From Blastocystis sp. Blastoise (Eukaryota; Sar; Bigyra; Opalinata; Blastocystidae): a stretch of 64,000 nucleotides of DNA. The stretch lies in contig JBBPEB010000033.1 of assembly GCA_039096225.1 (NCBI GenBank), forward strand, positions 462,501 through 526,500. Direction: 5' to 3'. Below the pieces are notes generated by a model that had not been told where the DNA came from, ran no database searches, and saw nothing but the letters and a program-made list of their open reading frames with translations. Positions 38,500-59,570 of this stretch are shown here, piece by piece; the first letter of the stretch is position 1; each line of letters starts with the position of its first letter. The position numbers and the translations under genes were made by a program.

Positions 38500-40817
38500 T
38501 CAGGAGTACATGTCAGATAGTGAATAGTAATATTTTTATGTAAAAAAGAGTAGCCAGGATATTGATGGCATTCTAAAAGAACATCGAAAGATATATCTTT
38601 ATCTATAAATATAAATAAATAAAATAATTATATATATCATATATATATATATATATACATTGATGAGGTTTATAATGAGAATCAATATCTTTTGACACAG
38701 TACGAAAAGCTTCCTCAGTTCCTCTCTATTTATAAAGATATTAATTATTATATAAGCAGCATAATTAATAGATATATAATTATTACTTTAAAGAAAAGTG
38801 CACCAAAGAAAAACAAAAGTATATGAATAAATAGAATCATATAGATCTATATATAGTAACAAATAATTAGAGAATAATGAAAAGGATAATAATAACAATA
38901 TACAATAATACTATAGTGTTTGGAAGGACTATATGTAAATATATTTTGTTTATATTGTTTATTATTATCATTATTATTTTTAATATTATTATTATTATCT
39001 TTAATATTATTATCTTTAATATCTTTAATAATATTGTTATTTTCTTTAATATTATTATTATTATTATTATTATTATAAAAATGAATTGATTGATATATTC
39101 CATATGCAATAAAAGGATAAAGAAGAGGAAGAAGAGGAAGAATAAATCGGTCTTCTTTGTGAGATATACATGAATATAAGCATATAGATATGCAGAAACA
39201 GATTAATAAGGGTAATAAGAAAATAGGAAAATTCCTTAAACCTACAATATAGATATATTATTAATAAATTTAAAAAAATATCACAATAATAATAATAATA
39301 ATATATTTTTTTAAATATCATAAAAATATCATAAAAATATCATAAAAATATCATAAAAATATCATAAAAATATCATAATAACAATAATAATTAAATAAAT
39401 AATTTTCTATATACCTTTAATTAGATAAATGTTGAATCCTCCTAATAGAGCAGGTAATAGAAGAATAATATATGTATATATAGGTGATATTCCATAAAGA
39501 TTAGAATTTGATGAATAAATATTAAATATAAAATTAGAATAAAGAGGAAATGATATATAATGGTTAATAATAGAATCGAAGAATAAACATATAAAAGAAG
39601 AGAAAGAGAAGATAAGAATTGCTAAGAGAAGTATTTGAATGATAGATCTATATGTTTTTTGTTTATATAGAATATATATACATATAGGTAAATAGAGTAG
39701 AACACAATCAGGTCGAGTATGAAATGAAAATGATATTATGAAGAATGGAATAATACTATAAAAAATTTATTATTATTATTAATTAATACGATTACTATCA
39801 TAATAATTATATATATATAAATAATACTATAAAAAATATATTATTATTATTAATTAATATGATTACTATCATAATAATTATATATATAAAATAATACTAT
39901 AAGAAATATATTATATTCTTAATTAATACGATTACTATCATAATAATTATATATATATAAATAATATTATAAGAATATACTAATCTAGAACTTGTTTTTG
40001 TGTGATATATATTGGAAATGATAATGAATATAAAAAGAAGATAAATAAGCAATAAATTGTCGAATTCGATAGAGTTCGAAGCATAATTAGTGTTCCGTAT
40101 GGATTAAATAATGTGATTAATAAACTATAATAACCATATTCATATTTATGAAATAAACATAAACACCATTGATAAACATAATAATCTGAAATACTGACAA
40201 GAATACATTGTAATAGTCGAGGTAAATACGCAATTAACCATGAAGTATCGAGATTCTATAAGAAGAAGAATATTTATTGTTTTATAGAATAAAAAAATAA
40301 ATACAAAGAAAGAGAGTATTTTCATAAAGATGAGGACATGTATATTGCTAATATGACTTCTAATTGGTGGATACTCCCACTCCCAAGTTCTGAAAAGAAA
40401 AAAAAAAGAAGAATAGATATATAGTACTCAACAGAAAATGAATAATAATTATAAATATTTTGATTTAATCAGAAAATAGGCTAGTTATGCATATTCAAAT
40501 ATATTATAGTATGTTAAAGCATACCGAAATCCATATCCAAAGACAGATAAATGAGAAATTTCTGAACATTGCCAGTATTCATCAGGCCAATATGTAGTTT
40601 GTATAAGTAAACTTTCAATAAGTCTTATAAAGAAGATACAGAAGAATAAAATCAATTGAGAAACTGATTTTGATATATGAATCTTAATAAAACTATCATG
40701 AATGCTTTTCATAACTTGCATACGAAAATACTCAATAAAATCCAAAACAAAAGAAAAAAAGTAAAAGAATATTGATATCATAAAAAAATAAAAGAAGTGA
40801 AGAAAAATTTGAAACAT
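38039..40817 (-). CDS. PIGB: GPI mannosyltransferase 3 (PIGB/GPI10)
   Basis: Ten exons (40525-40817, 40305-40389, 39981-40255, 39415-39755, 38904-39241, 38787-38846, 38659-38725, 38500-38602, 38192-38357, 38039-38119) give 602 aa. It is a multi-pass ER glycosyltransferase of family GT22 that adds the third mannose to the GPI anchor from dolichol-phosphate-mannose. Family landmarks in order: YWPDEYWQ (luminal catalytic-loop acidic motif), YGFRTWEW, LPRLLQCILVSISD, RTLSNSTIYC, RPDCVLLYLP, YGISPIYTYIILLLP, SHKEDRFILPLLP (about residue 358), FFKRGTEEAF, and CHQYPGYSFLH ... LTCTPE. Length fits PIGB. An Asn/Lys/Ile-rich insertion of about 30 residues follows the HKEDRF motif. Any GPI-anchored surface proteins of this organism would depend on it. 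Confidence 0.94.
39310..39378 (-). repeat. (ATCATAAAAAT)n repeat in PIGB intron 4
   Basis: Six near-perfect copies of an 11-nt unit, intronic, next to AAT runs. Confidence 0.88.
39756..39980 (-). repeat. Tandem ~70-nt repeat in PIGB intron 3
   Basis: Three copies of a unit of roughly 65-70 nt (containing attaatacgattactatcat and ataatactataa). The copies differ by a few substitutions and small indels. Confidence 0.85.
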
Positions 40818-40897
40818 TTTTTTATTTTTTTTTATTTAATTTGTTGGTTATAAAATAATATAATAATAATTTTTAAGATACTTACATCAATTATATT
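40818..40897. promoter_or_regulatory. Compact divergent promoter between PIGB and SNAPC1
   Basis: Only 80 nt separate the PIGB start codon (-) and the SNAPC1 start codon (+). The sequence is T-rich next to PIGB and AT-rich throughout. By position it must carry both 5' UTRs and core promoter elements, unless promoters extend into coding sequence. No specific factor site is recognised. Confidence 0.55.
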
Positions 40898-42415
40898 ATG
40901 GAAAAGGATTTTATTAATCTTATAAATAGTTTTCAATCTGTATATGTATATATAATTATCTTATTATTGTCTATATTATATTGTAATAGTTGCAGAATCG
41001 AAATTGGAATGATTTTAGAGAAGTATGGCTTTCATTGCACTTTGAATTTTTCCATGAACACATTGATATTGAAACACATAAAGGAATTACAAAGCTTTAT
41101 GATTACTACTTAAATTATTCTTTCCGAACATTAACGAGTATTCTAATATATTTATGTTTTTCGTGATCATTTTAAAAAATAGGTTTGTTTATGATCGATA
41201 ACGATCATTATGCATATGATGCAATAATCTTTGCTTTGTATACTATATATAAAACTCAAAAGAATAAAGAAAAACCTCAAAAAATTCCATTTACACCACA
41301 ACAATATTATAAATTAATTAATTATTCAAATGAATTGAAATCTATCCAACCACAGCCAGATTCATTATTTGTATATATTAAATTATTATATTATATTATT
41401 ATTATATTGTTTTATATTATTATATTATTATATTATTATATTATATATTATTATATTATTATATTATTATATTATTATATTATTATATTATTATATTATT
41501 ATATTATTATATTATTATATTATTATATTATTATATTATTATATTATTATATTATTATATTATTATATTATTATATTATTATATTATTATATTATTATAT
41601 TATTATATTATTATATTATTATATTATTATATTATTATATTATTATATTATTATTATATAAATACATAGATAATTTATTAGTATTGTCGATCCTATATCT
41701 ATATAGATAGTTCGTGAATTATTTGAAGAAGATGCTTTTTATTTATGTATTCAGAATATTCCCGTGGAAATATCATCCTCTTCACAATCCTCTATAACTC
41801 CAGATTCCTTATATTTACAACCATTACTTGATGTATATATAGTTATATAATGATTATTTTTTAATACAGATTATATACATATATTATATAGATAACATAT
41901 ATATATATATTAAATATATTATATGTATATCAATTATTTTATAAAGATCATATATATATAAATATATATAGCAAATTTTGAATTTCCCTTATATATCATC
42001 TTTGGAATATACATTAGAAGGTACAAATACATTCACAGACTCTATTGCTTCAATTATACATGAATTGCCAAAGAAAGTATATTATTGTGAATTATTTATT
42101 GTAAATTATATGGATTATAGATACTATTTTATATATATTCTATATATTACATATAATATACTCTATATTACATATAATATACTCTATATATTTTATTCCA
42201 TAAGCATATGATATCTTCTTTAATATGTTTATTATATATATATAGGAGAATATATTAATAGATGAACAACCAGAACCAGAAGTAGAAATGGAAATAAAAA
42301 AGAAAAAAGTATATTTATATAAATATGAATATAACATAGTATTTCTTTTTAGAGGACAATTATAGGAACAAAACGAACTCGAAAACTAAAGTTAGAACAT
42401 GAAAAACAAGTTTAA
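40898..42415 (+). CDS. SNAPC1: snRNA-activating protein complex subunit 1 (SNAPC1/SNAP43-like)
   Basis: Seven exons (40898-40939, 40990-41137, 41183-41370, 41707-41832, 41972-42076, 42246-42308, 42353-42415) give 244 aa. The N-terminal half matches human SNAPC1 in order: INSFQS...NDFREVWLSLHFEFF (compare LSRFQ...FEDFTELWRNMKFGTIF), a YYLNYSFRTLTSLFMI segment, ALYTIYKTQ (compare ALYLLYGLYNTQ), PFTPQQYYKLINYSNELK, then REL..DAFYLCIQNIP (compare RKLRLDRAFHFTAMP). SNAPc binds the proximal sequence element and drives Pol II and Pol III transcription of snRNA genes. The C-terminus is short, acidic then Lys/Arg-rich. Intron 3 is an unusually long 8-nt-period microsatellite. Human SNAPC1 is longer (368 aa) mainly in its tail. 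Confidence 0.78.
41371..41660 (+). repeat. 8-nt period microsatellite (TATTATAT)n in SNAPC1 intron 3
   Basis: Nearly perfect tandem array of tattatat for about 240 nt, most of the intron. Because 8 is not a multiple of 3, all three frames read as endless Ile/Leu/Tyr repeats, which are artefacts. Confidence 0.92.
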
Positions 42416-42666
42416 AAAGATTTTTATACACATTTAAAACAATGTTTTTTGTTTATACATATTCTGTTAACAATATATATATTTATTCTATATTTTATTT
42501 GTGAATATAAAAACATTAAAATGTCATGATTCTTGTACCCTTTAAGTATATTATGAAAATAAAAGAAGGAATAATGAATAAAAACAAACAAAAATAGTTT
42601 AATGTATATGAAAATAATATCATTGAATAGAATCGTTTATAAAAACATAATGATTGAATATATTTA

Positions 42667-46238
<3,572 letters not shown>

Positions 46239-47328
46239 TGGTGCAAATATACGCAGATAAACAATAAAGATCAAATAGTTGTGAAATTATCAAATAATCC
46301 CACAAATCAAGTGAGAATACCGCGAATATTTTTTAAATTTTTTTAAATTTTCAATTTAAGACTCTTTTGAATATTCTTTTATATAGATAATTAATATAAT
46401 TCTATCAACTTTATAAAAAAGCTACACACATACAGTTTTAGATGGTATACCTGTCATTAATCAATTATGATTTACTTTGTTTTTATTCATTTATTGGTTT
46501 ATTTGAATTCAAAGATAATGTAAAATTATATAAACAAACTTTCATAGTTTTTATATCATGATTACTGAATAACAAATCACAATAAACTATAAATATTCAA
46601 TTTCACGTGTTTAAATAATATGAAAAGAATATTAGAAAAATAAATAAATGCAATTTTTAAGAATAATCTAACATTCATAAACTACATTTGAACAAATGTG
46701 TGAATATGTTTGTTGCTTTTCTAACAAAGAATCATGCACATTCATAATAAATTTTTTAATATATATATTTCAAATAATTTCTATCAAATAATGGAATAAC
46801 AATCAACAAATGATTATAAAATCATTTATATTGATATTCTATAATCATTTACGATAATTCATAGAAAGAAGAATCTTTTTTTAATATTGAGGGATAAAAT
46901 ATATAGAAGATAAACAATTTAAAAAAAAATACTTATTTTTTAGTGAACACAATTCCAGTTCTTCTTTCATTTCGAAATTCGCGATTATTCAATAAACAAC
47001 AGGTTTATTTTGCATTATAATTCAGAAATTTTCAAATGTTTTATTTTCTGAATTTCTGCAAGTACCGTTGACATATGGAAACAGGAATAAAAAAGAATAA
47101 ACAAATTCAAGGCGAAATAAATCGTGAAAATTTGTGTGATTACACAATAAAATTTGTGTTTTCTTCTAAAACCAGAAGGAGTTATAATCAAAAATTATAA
47201 TTAATATGAACAAATAAAACATTTTCTAAATCACTTAACTTGCATTAAATAGACTTTTATCTTTTTCTATAATAAATAGATATAGTCTTCTAATATATCA
47301 AGATCATTTATTTTTTTGATTTTTAATA
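46239..47328. other. Divergent intergenic region
   Basis: About 1.1 kb between the TFIP11 start (-) and surface gene C start (+). It should hold both promoters. Less repetitive than the introns, with no open frames of note and no RNA gene recognised. Confidence 0.6.
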
Positions 47329-48326
47329 ATGAAGACACTGAGAATAATATTATTATTTCTTTTAACTACTCTTTCACTTGCAACTTGTCCTGCTGAACAT
47401 CTCTATGTTGATTGGCCTGAAACTGAACCTAGTGATGATGCTATTGAAGCCATTTGTCCTGCGAATAATCAGATGATTATGAGATTTTGTACTGCTTCTG
47501 GATGGACTGACGTAGAAGGAGATTGTCGTAATTATATACATTTAAATATTATATATTAATTGGTGTCTTCTTTTTTTTTCAAAATGTTTTTTCTATGTTT
47601 TTCTTTTATTATATCATTTAACTATAGAAGAAGCTACTTGTGCTACTGAAACTATTGAAGATCGTGTTTGGCCTTCTACAAATGCTGGTCAAACAGCTAC
47701 ATTAAATTGTGCAAGTGGATTTAGTGGTACTTATTCACGTATTTGCTCAACTTCAGGTACTTGGGAATCAGAAACAAACACTTGTGGTATTTAAATTGAA
47801 TTCTATACTATTCTTTTCATTTTTTTTCGTTTTTGTTTTTTTATCTTTGTTTTTTTTTTAATATTTGATAAACTTATTTTTATATAGTTCAATTAACTTG
47901 TGTTGGTGAATCTTTAGAAGGTAATACATGGCCTACTACTAATGCTGGTTCTGATGCTACTCTTGATTGTGCAGAAGGCTTTTCTGGATCTATTACTAGA
48001 ACATGTACTCTTACTGGTACTTGGGGTACTGTTACTAATTCTTGTGGTATATATATATATATATTTTATTATTTATTTATAATTTATTTTCATATATATA
48101 ATTAAATTTGTATAGTTACATTTTTTTTTTCTTTTTTTCTTTTATTAAATATATGTATTTCTATAGTACAATTAAAATGTAGTGCTATTGGTATTTGGCC
48201 TGAAACAAATGCTGGTACTACTGTTACTTTACCTTGTGAAGATGGATATATTGGTGAACAATCTAGAGAATGTAGAACCACGGGAAAATGGGGTCTTGCT
48301 CAAAATACTTGTAGTATGTAGATTTG

Positions 48327-48390
<64 letters not shown>

Positions 48391-51271
48391 TTAAAAATTG
48401 ACTTAATTTATATATATTTTAATTGTTACAATATATAATATATAATTTTATCTGTTGATACTATTTTTATAATATCTATATATAGCTCTTGCTCCTACTG
48501 TATGTGCTAGTATTGTTGATGGCGGATATACTTGGCCTGAAACTACTATTGGTTCTACTGCTACTCAAACATGTCCTGTAGGTACTACTGGATCTATTAC
48601 CAAAGCTTGTCAAGAAGGTGGAGTCTGGGGAGATATTATTAATAATTGCAGTATATATTTTATTTATTAAATTTATTATATTTTATTTATTATATTTTAT
48701 TTATTATATTTTATTTATTATATTTTATTTATTATATTTTATTTATTATATTTTATTTATTATATTTTATTTATTAAATTTTATTTATTAAATTTATTAT
48801 ATATTATTTATTAAATTTATTATATTATATTAATATTATTACTATTATTATAGGTGCTATTCAATGTACTGGTGAAACTGTGAATAATATAGTATTTCCT
48901 ACTACTGCTCAAGGTCAAACTGCTACTGGTACTTGTCCTGAAAATACTGTAGGTACACCTACTCGTCTTTGTTCTATTGGTGGAATATGGGGAGATATTC
49001 AAGGAGAATGCAGTATATATATAATATTTAATATATTTAAACTATCTTTCATTTTTGTATTTTTTTTTAATTCACTTATATTATAATTAACTACTATTTA
49101 TATAATTATAGTTCAAACATTTACTCATTGTAATTCTGAGTCTCTTGAAGGTAATAATTGGCCTTCTACTTTAATAGGTTCTGATGCTACTCTCTCTTGT
49201 CCTTCTGGTCAAACTGGAAGTTTAACTAGACCCTGTGGTATTGGTGGTGTTTGGGGTACTGTTGTTAATACTTGTGGTATATATTATTATTTATTTATTT
49301 ATTTATTATTAGGTTTAGATTTATTAGTATTTTTTTTTTTTTTTTTTAATTTAAAATTTATTCTTTTTTTTTTTTCATATATAATTCTTTTTTATGGATT
49401 GTATACAATATTTTTATATAGTTCAAATAACTTGTCCTACTGAGAATGATATGACTAATTTAATTATTTGGCCTGTAACAAATGCTGGTCAAACTGCTAC
49501 TCAATCTTGTGGTCTTGTTCCTACTAAACAAGTTACTAGAGTATGTAGTATTACCGGTACTTGGGAAACTATGGAAGGAAATTGTGGTATGTATTATTTT
49601 ATTATTTGTTATATTTATTATTATTTATTTTTTATTATTATTATTTATTTTTTATTATTATTAATATTTATTATTATTTTTTTTTTATTACTATTTATTT
49701 TTTTATCATTATTTATTATTATTTATTATATATAAAGATCCTTTACCTACTTTTTGTGCTGCTGAGTCTCTTGAAGGTAATGAATGGCCTCAAACTAATT
49801 TAGGTGTTGATGCTACTTTACCTTGTGCTGCTGGATATAGTGGTAGTTTAAGTAGAACTTGTAGTACTAGTGGTACTTGGAGTAATGTTGTAGATACTTG
49901 TGGTATATATTATTATTATTATAAATACTATTTTATTAATATTCATAGTATAATTAAACATATAATAATATTTTTGTATAGTTCGTATTACCTGTGCTTC
50001 TGAAATTGATACTGTTCATATAGTTATTTGGCCTATTACAAATGCTGGTGAAACTGCTACTCAATCTTGTACTGCTGTTCCTACTAAACAAATTACTAGA
50101 ACTTGTAGTATTACAGGTACTTGGGAAACTGTTCAAGGAAATTGTGGTATGTATTTTTGTATTCATTTTTATTTTGCTGTTATTAATATATATATATATA
50201 TTTTTTCATTTTTCTTATTAATTTCAATTTGTGTGTATACATTTATAAATATATGTTATTATATATATAGATCCTTTACCTACTTCTTGTACTGCTGAAT
50301 CTCTTGAAGGTAATGAATGGCCTCAAACTCCTGTAGGTACTGATGCTACTCTCTCTTGTCCTACTGGTCAAGCTGGAAGTATTACAAGACCTTGTTCTAA
50401 TGAAGGTGTTTGGGGTACTGTTGTTAATACTTGTGGTATATATTATTATTTATTATATTTATTATTTATATTTATTATTTATGTATTATCATGTATATTA
50501 TATATTATATAGCGAATGTATATTGTTCTGCTGCTGTAGATGCTGTTCACAGTCTTATTTGGCCTCAAACTCAAGTAGGTCAAACGGCTACCGTTACTTG
50601 TCCTACTGTATCTACTAAACAATTAACAAGACCTTGTTTATCTGAAAATACTTGGGGTGATATTGTTGGTGATTGTACTCCTGAAATTACTCATTGTAAT
50701 GCTGAATCTCTTGAAGGTAATGAATGGCCTATGACTGTTATAGGTACAGATGCTACTCTCTCTTGTCCTGCTGGCTATAGTGGATCTATTGTCAGAACTT
50801 GTGGTACTCAAGGTGTTTGGGGTTCTGTTGTTAATAATTGTGTTGCTCAATATTGTTCATCTGTCGATGATTCTGTAAATGCTGTGACTTGGCCTCAAAC
50901 TCAAGTTGGTCAAACGGCTACTATGACTTGTCCTACTGTTTCTACTAAACAAATATCTAGACCTTGTTTATCTGAAAATACATGGGGTGATATTGTTGGT
51001 GATTGTAGTATGTTATCTATTATTATTATTATTATCATGTTTATTATTATTATTTGATATATACGATTTATTCAATTCTAATTCTATATGTATATATAGC
51101 TCCTATTATTACTCATTGTAATAGTGTTGTTGAAGAAGGTAATGAATGGCCTATGACTCTTATTGGTCAATCCGCTTCTTTAGAATGTTCTATTGGCTAT
51201 TCTGGATCTATTCTTAGACCCTGTGGAGATAATGGTGTTTGGGGAGCTGTCAATAATACTTGCCGTATATA

Positions 51272-51370
<99 letters not shown>

Positions 51371-51539
51371 GAAATGAATCAATGTCCTGAGAATATAGTA
51401 GGTAATATAACCTGGCCTTTAACTAATATGAATACTACTGTTAGTAATAATTGTCAAGAAGGATATGAAGGTAGTATTACTAGATATTGTAATATACAAG
51501 GAACATGGGAAGATCAAGTAGATACTTGTACTATCAGTA

Positions 51540-51580
<41 letters not shown>

Positions 51581-53829
51581 TTTTTATTATTATTATTTAT
51601 CTATGAATGTATATAGTTGTTGCAAAATGTACATCTGAGCTTTATCAGGATCATCAATGGCCTCAAACAAATGAGGGTACTAGTGCTTCTATTCCTTGTG
51701 GTTCTGGTATGACGGGTACATATATAAGAGAATGCCTTGCTACAGGTATTTGGAGTACTAATGTGACTAATACTTGTGGTCAAATATTTTGTCCTGCTAC
51801 TACTATTCCTGCTTATAATGAAACTATAGCTGATGGTACTGTAACTAAACAATGTGCTGTTGGTTTTGAAGGATCTATTAGTAGACACTGTAATATTACA
51901 GGTATTTGGGAAGATGAAGTCAATACTTGTGTTCAAACTAAATGTCTTCCTACTGAACATGATAGTCATTCATTCCCTGCTACTTCTGTTAATACTACTG
52001 CTTCTATCTCTTGTCCTACTGGATATGCTGGTACTATTACTTATGACTGCTTAGATGGATTTATTTGGAGTAACTATCAAAATACTTGTAGTATATATTT
52101 ATTATTCTATATTTATTTAATTATTATAATTATAACATTTATTCTATATTATATTTACATATAGGTTTACAGAATTGTCCTGCTGTTGAATATAATGGTT
52201 ATAACTTTACAGAAACTGGTCCTGGTGTAACTGTATCTCTTCCTTGTTCTTTACCTTTTGAAGGATTTGTCAATTATACTTGTAGCTCTACTATGCAATG
52301 GGAAAACTTTGTGAATGGATGTCGTATGTATTGTTATTATTATATTTATTATATTTATTATATTTATTATATTTATTATATTTATTATATTTATTATATT
52401 TATTATATTTATTATATTTATTATATTTATTATATTTATTATATTTATTATGTTTATTATTATATGTGTGTTATACGAATATTATATATATTATATATAT
52501 TATTATTATATACGTCAAACCTATTGTGAAGCTTCCGTGGAGGGTCATTTCACGTTCCCTCTTACTCCTGCTGGAGAACAAGTCGTCTTAGAATGTCAAC
52601 CACTTTATACAGGTAATGTTACTAAATTCTGTACAAATGACGCTGTTTGGGCACCTACTATTAATAATTGTGGTATATACTATGCTTATTATTATTTATT
52701 ATTATAATTATATGCTTAGAATTCCATTTATTATTATTTATTATAATTATTATCTCTATATATTTTATAAATATTTCTATATAGAAGCTATAATGTGTCC
52801 TGCTGAAACTATAGGGAATCGTGCTTGGGTCTCTGTACCTGCTAATTTCACTAGTTCCTTTGATTGTATGATCTTAAATCCTGATCAAACTGGGTATGTT
52901 TATAGAAAATGTGGTCTTAATGGTGTTTGGGAATCTGAAGATAATCAATGCGGTATATATATATATATATTATATTATTATTATTATTATTTTTTTTTTT
53001 TTTATTTTATTTTTTATTTATTTATATTAATATTATATATATTTATATAGTTTATAATGCACCTACTACTTTCACTTATCCTCAAAGTAGTTATACTTAC
53101 CTTAGTAATGCTACTATTAGTATTATTTCTAGTCACGATAGTATATTTGAAAGTTGTGATAGTCTTCCAGATTTACCTGATGGATTAGAGTTTAATAGTG
53201 ATTGTACTATTCGTGGTGCTGCTATACATGCTTCAGAAACACAAACTTATTTAATTGAAGCTTCTAACTCAGGTGGTGTTATTAATACTAATATTACACT
53301 TACATTTACTGGTATATATAATTATATTCATTATTAATATATATATATATGTTACTTATTCTTTTAAGTTCCTATTTTTAATATATATAATAACCTATAT
53401 ATATATGTATATATATATATATATATATACATATATAGATGATAAATGTGTTGCTGATAGTAGTTTTGATGCTACTTCATTACATACTACTAAACAATTT
53501 ACATGTTATTTCCTTGGTAAGGAAGTACGTACATGTACTACAAAAGATAATATACATCCTGAATGGAAAGTACTAGAAAATGATTGTAATATGTGGTTAT
53601 ATATATGGATTGCTGTTATTGTTGGAGTTGTACTTATTCTTATATTATTAATTATCATTTGTATTTGTTGCTGGTATGTATTATTTATTATTATTATTAT
53701 TTATATTATCATTATTATAATTCTATTATTATTATTTATTACAATTCATCATTATATAGTGGTAATAGTGTGACTAAATATCCTAAGAAACGTGCTTTAC
53801 AGTATTCTACTGAATTAATAGGTGTTTAA
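47329..53829 (+). CDS. Type-I surface protein C: 22 tandem HRM-like modules, one He_PIG unit, TM
   Basis: Twenty-one exons give 1387 aa: 47329-47527, 47628-47786, 47888-48046, 48167-48313, 48486-48650, 48854-49012, 49112-49276, 49422-49586, 49738-49902, 49982-50146, 50271-50435, 50513-51007, 51100-51264, 51372-51536, 51617-52090, 52165-52323, 52514-52672, 52785-52952, 53051-53311, 53439-53673, 53760-53829. After a signal peptide (MKTLRIILLFLLTTLSLA) come 22 modules of about 55 residues: C-x(n)-WPxTxxG-x(5)-CP-x(4)-G-x(3)-RxC-x(4)-GxW-x(5)-C, the pattern of the adhesion-GPCR HRM domain. An Ig-like He_PIG unit (LPDGLEFNSDCTIRGAAI), a partial module, a TM helix (about 1338-1364) and a 23-residue tail ending ELIGV follow. 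Nearly every module is its own phase-1 exon, often exactly 165 nt. The ligand is unknown. The intron before 52514 lacks an AG acceptor. Confidence 0.9.
48314..48485 (+). repeat. (TTA)n microsatellite in surface gene C intron 4
   Basis: The first part of the intron is a run of about 20 perfect ATT/TTA units, followed by ordinary AT-rich sequence to TATATATAG. Confidence 0.88.
48651..48853 (+). repeat. (TTTTATTTATTATA)n-type tandem repeat in surface gene C intron 5
   Basis: About eight copies of a 14-nt unit (ttttatttattata), decaying towards the 3' splice site. Entirely intronic. Confidence 0.88.
51265..51371 (+). repeat. (TTA)n microsatellite forming surface gene C intron 13
   Basis: The whole 107-nt intron is GTATATAT, about 30 ATT units, then ATATAG. 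No sequence other than the repeat and splice sites is present, so splicing here must work without a distinct branch-point consensus. Confidence 0.92.
52324..52513 (+). repeat. (TTTATTATA)n repeat intron of surface gene C with no AG
   Basis: A 9-nt period array (tttattata) of about 13 copies followed by AT-rich sequence. There is no AG dinucleotide anywhere in the 190 nt between the donor GTATGT and the next exon, which starts after TATATAC. Confidence 0.88.
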
Positions 53830-54282
53830 TTGAATGAATATAATACAATATAATACATTCTTATCTTTCTATTCTAACAAAAAAAAATCTATTTTCTTTA
53901 TTCATTTCATTTTATATATATTAGATGTATAGAAATACAATATTTTATAGAATATTATAATTGGTTTATTTTTTTAATATAATATTTTATCTTTATTGTA
54001 TAGTAGTATTTTTCTGTCACTTTTTTTATCTAGTTACTAATAGTTTTTAAGATTTTTTTATCTTTTTGATTAACTATTCATGTTTGTTTTAATTCATTTC
54101 TTAATCATTTAATCTACAATACTAATATAAACAAGTTTAGAATAATAATAACCCACATTTGTTTTTGAGATTTCTTCATCATATATAAAGCCAAAAAAAA
54201 AATACTATAAAAAGAATTCTAAAAATAGTTTTTTTTTATAAATTTTTCTATTTTTATTTTTGTTTGTTGTGAAATAACCCAA
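53830..54282. other. Intergenic, UBE4 promoter side
   Basis: About 450 nt between the surface gene C stop and the UBE4/UFD2 start, same strand. AT-rich with T-tracts, nothing else seen. Confidence 0.6.
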
Positions 54283-59265
<4,983 letters not shown>

Positions 59266-59570
59266 ACATTATATAATATACTATTTATAGTATATATATT
59301 TGTATTCTTAATTCTATAATTAATATTGTTAGCTATATTGTATTTTGTATCTACTTTTTTTTTAAACATATACACAAGCCTAAAAATAAGTATTATAATT
59401 TCACTTTTTTATTAAGAAAAATATGCTTGTAAAAATTGATAAAAAAGCATAATAATAATATTATAAAAAAAAATTAAAACTAAAAAAACATAAATAACAT
59501 TAAATCTATGAATGTTTTTAAATGAAAACAATTCATAAACAATAAATAGTTTATAATTTATATGAAAGAT
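59266..59570. other. Convergent intergenic region
   Basis: About 305 nt between the 3' ends of UBE4 and the homocysteine methyltransferase gene. 3' UTR sequence only as far as can be seen. Confidence 0.65.

Noticed and set aside
47329-53829. Calling the repeated Cys modules Sushi/CCP domains
   Set aside because: Four Cys and a GxW near the end are shared with Sushi, but the WPxTxxG-CP-G-RxC-GxW order fits the HRM domain better; a profile search is needed to settle it.
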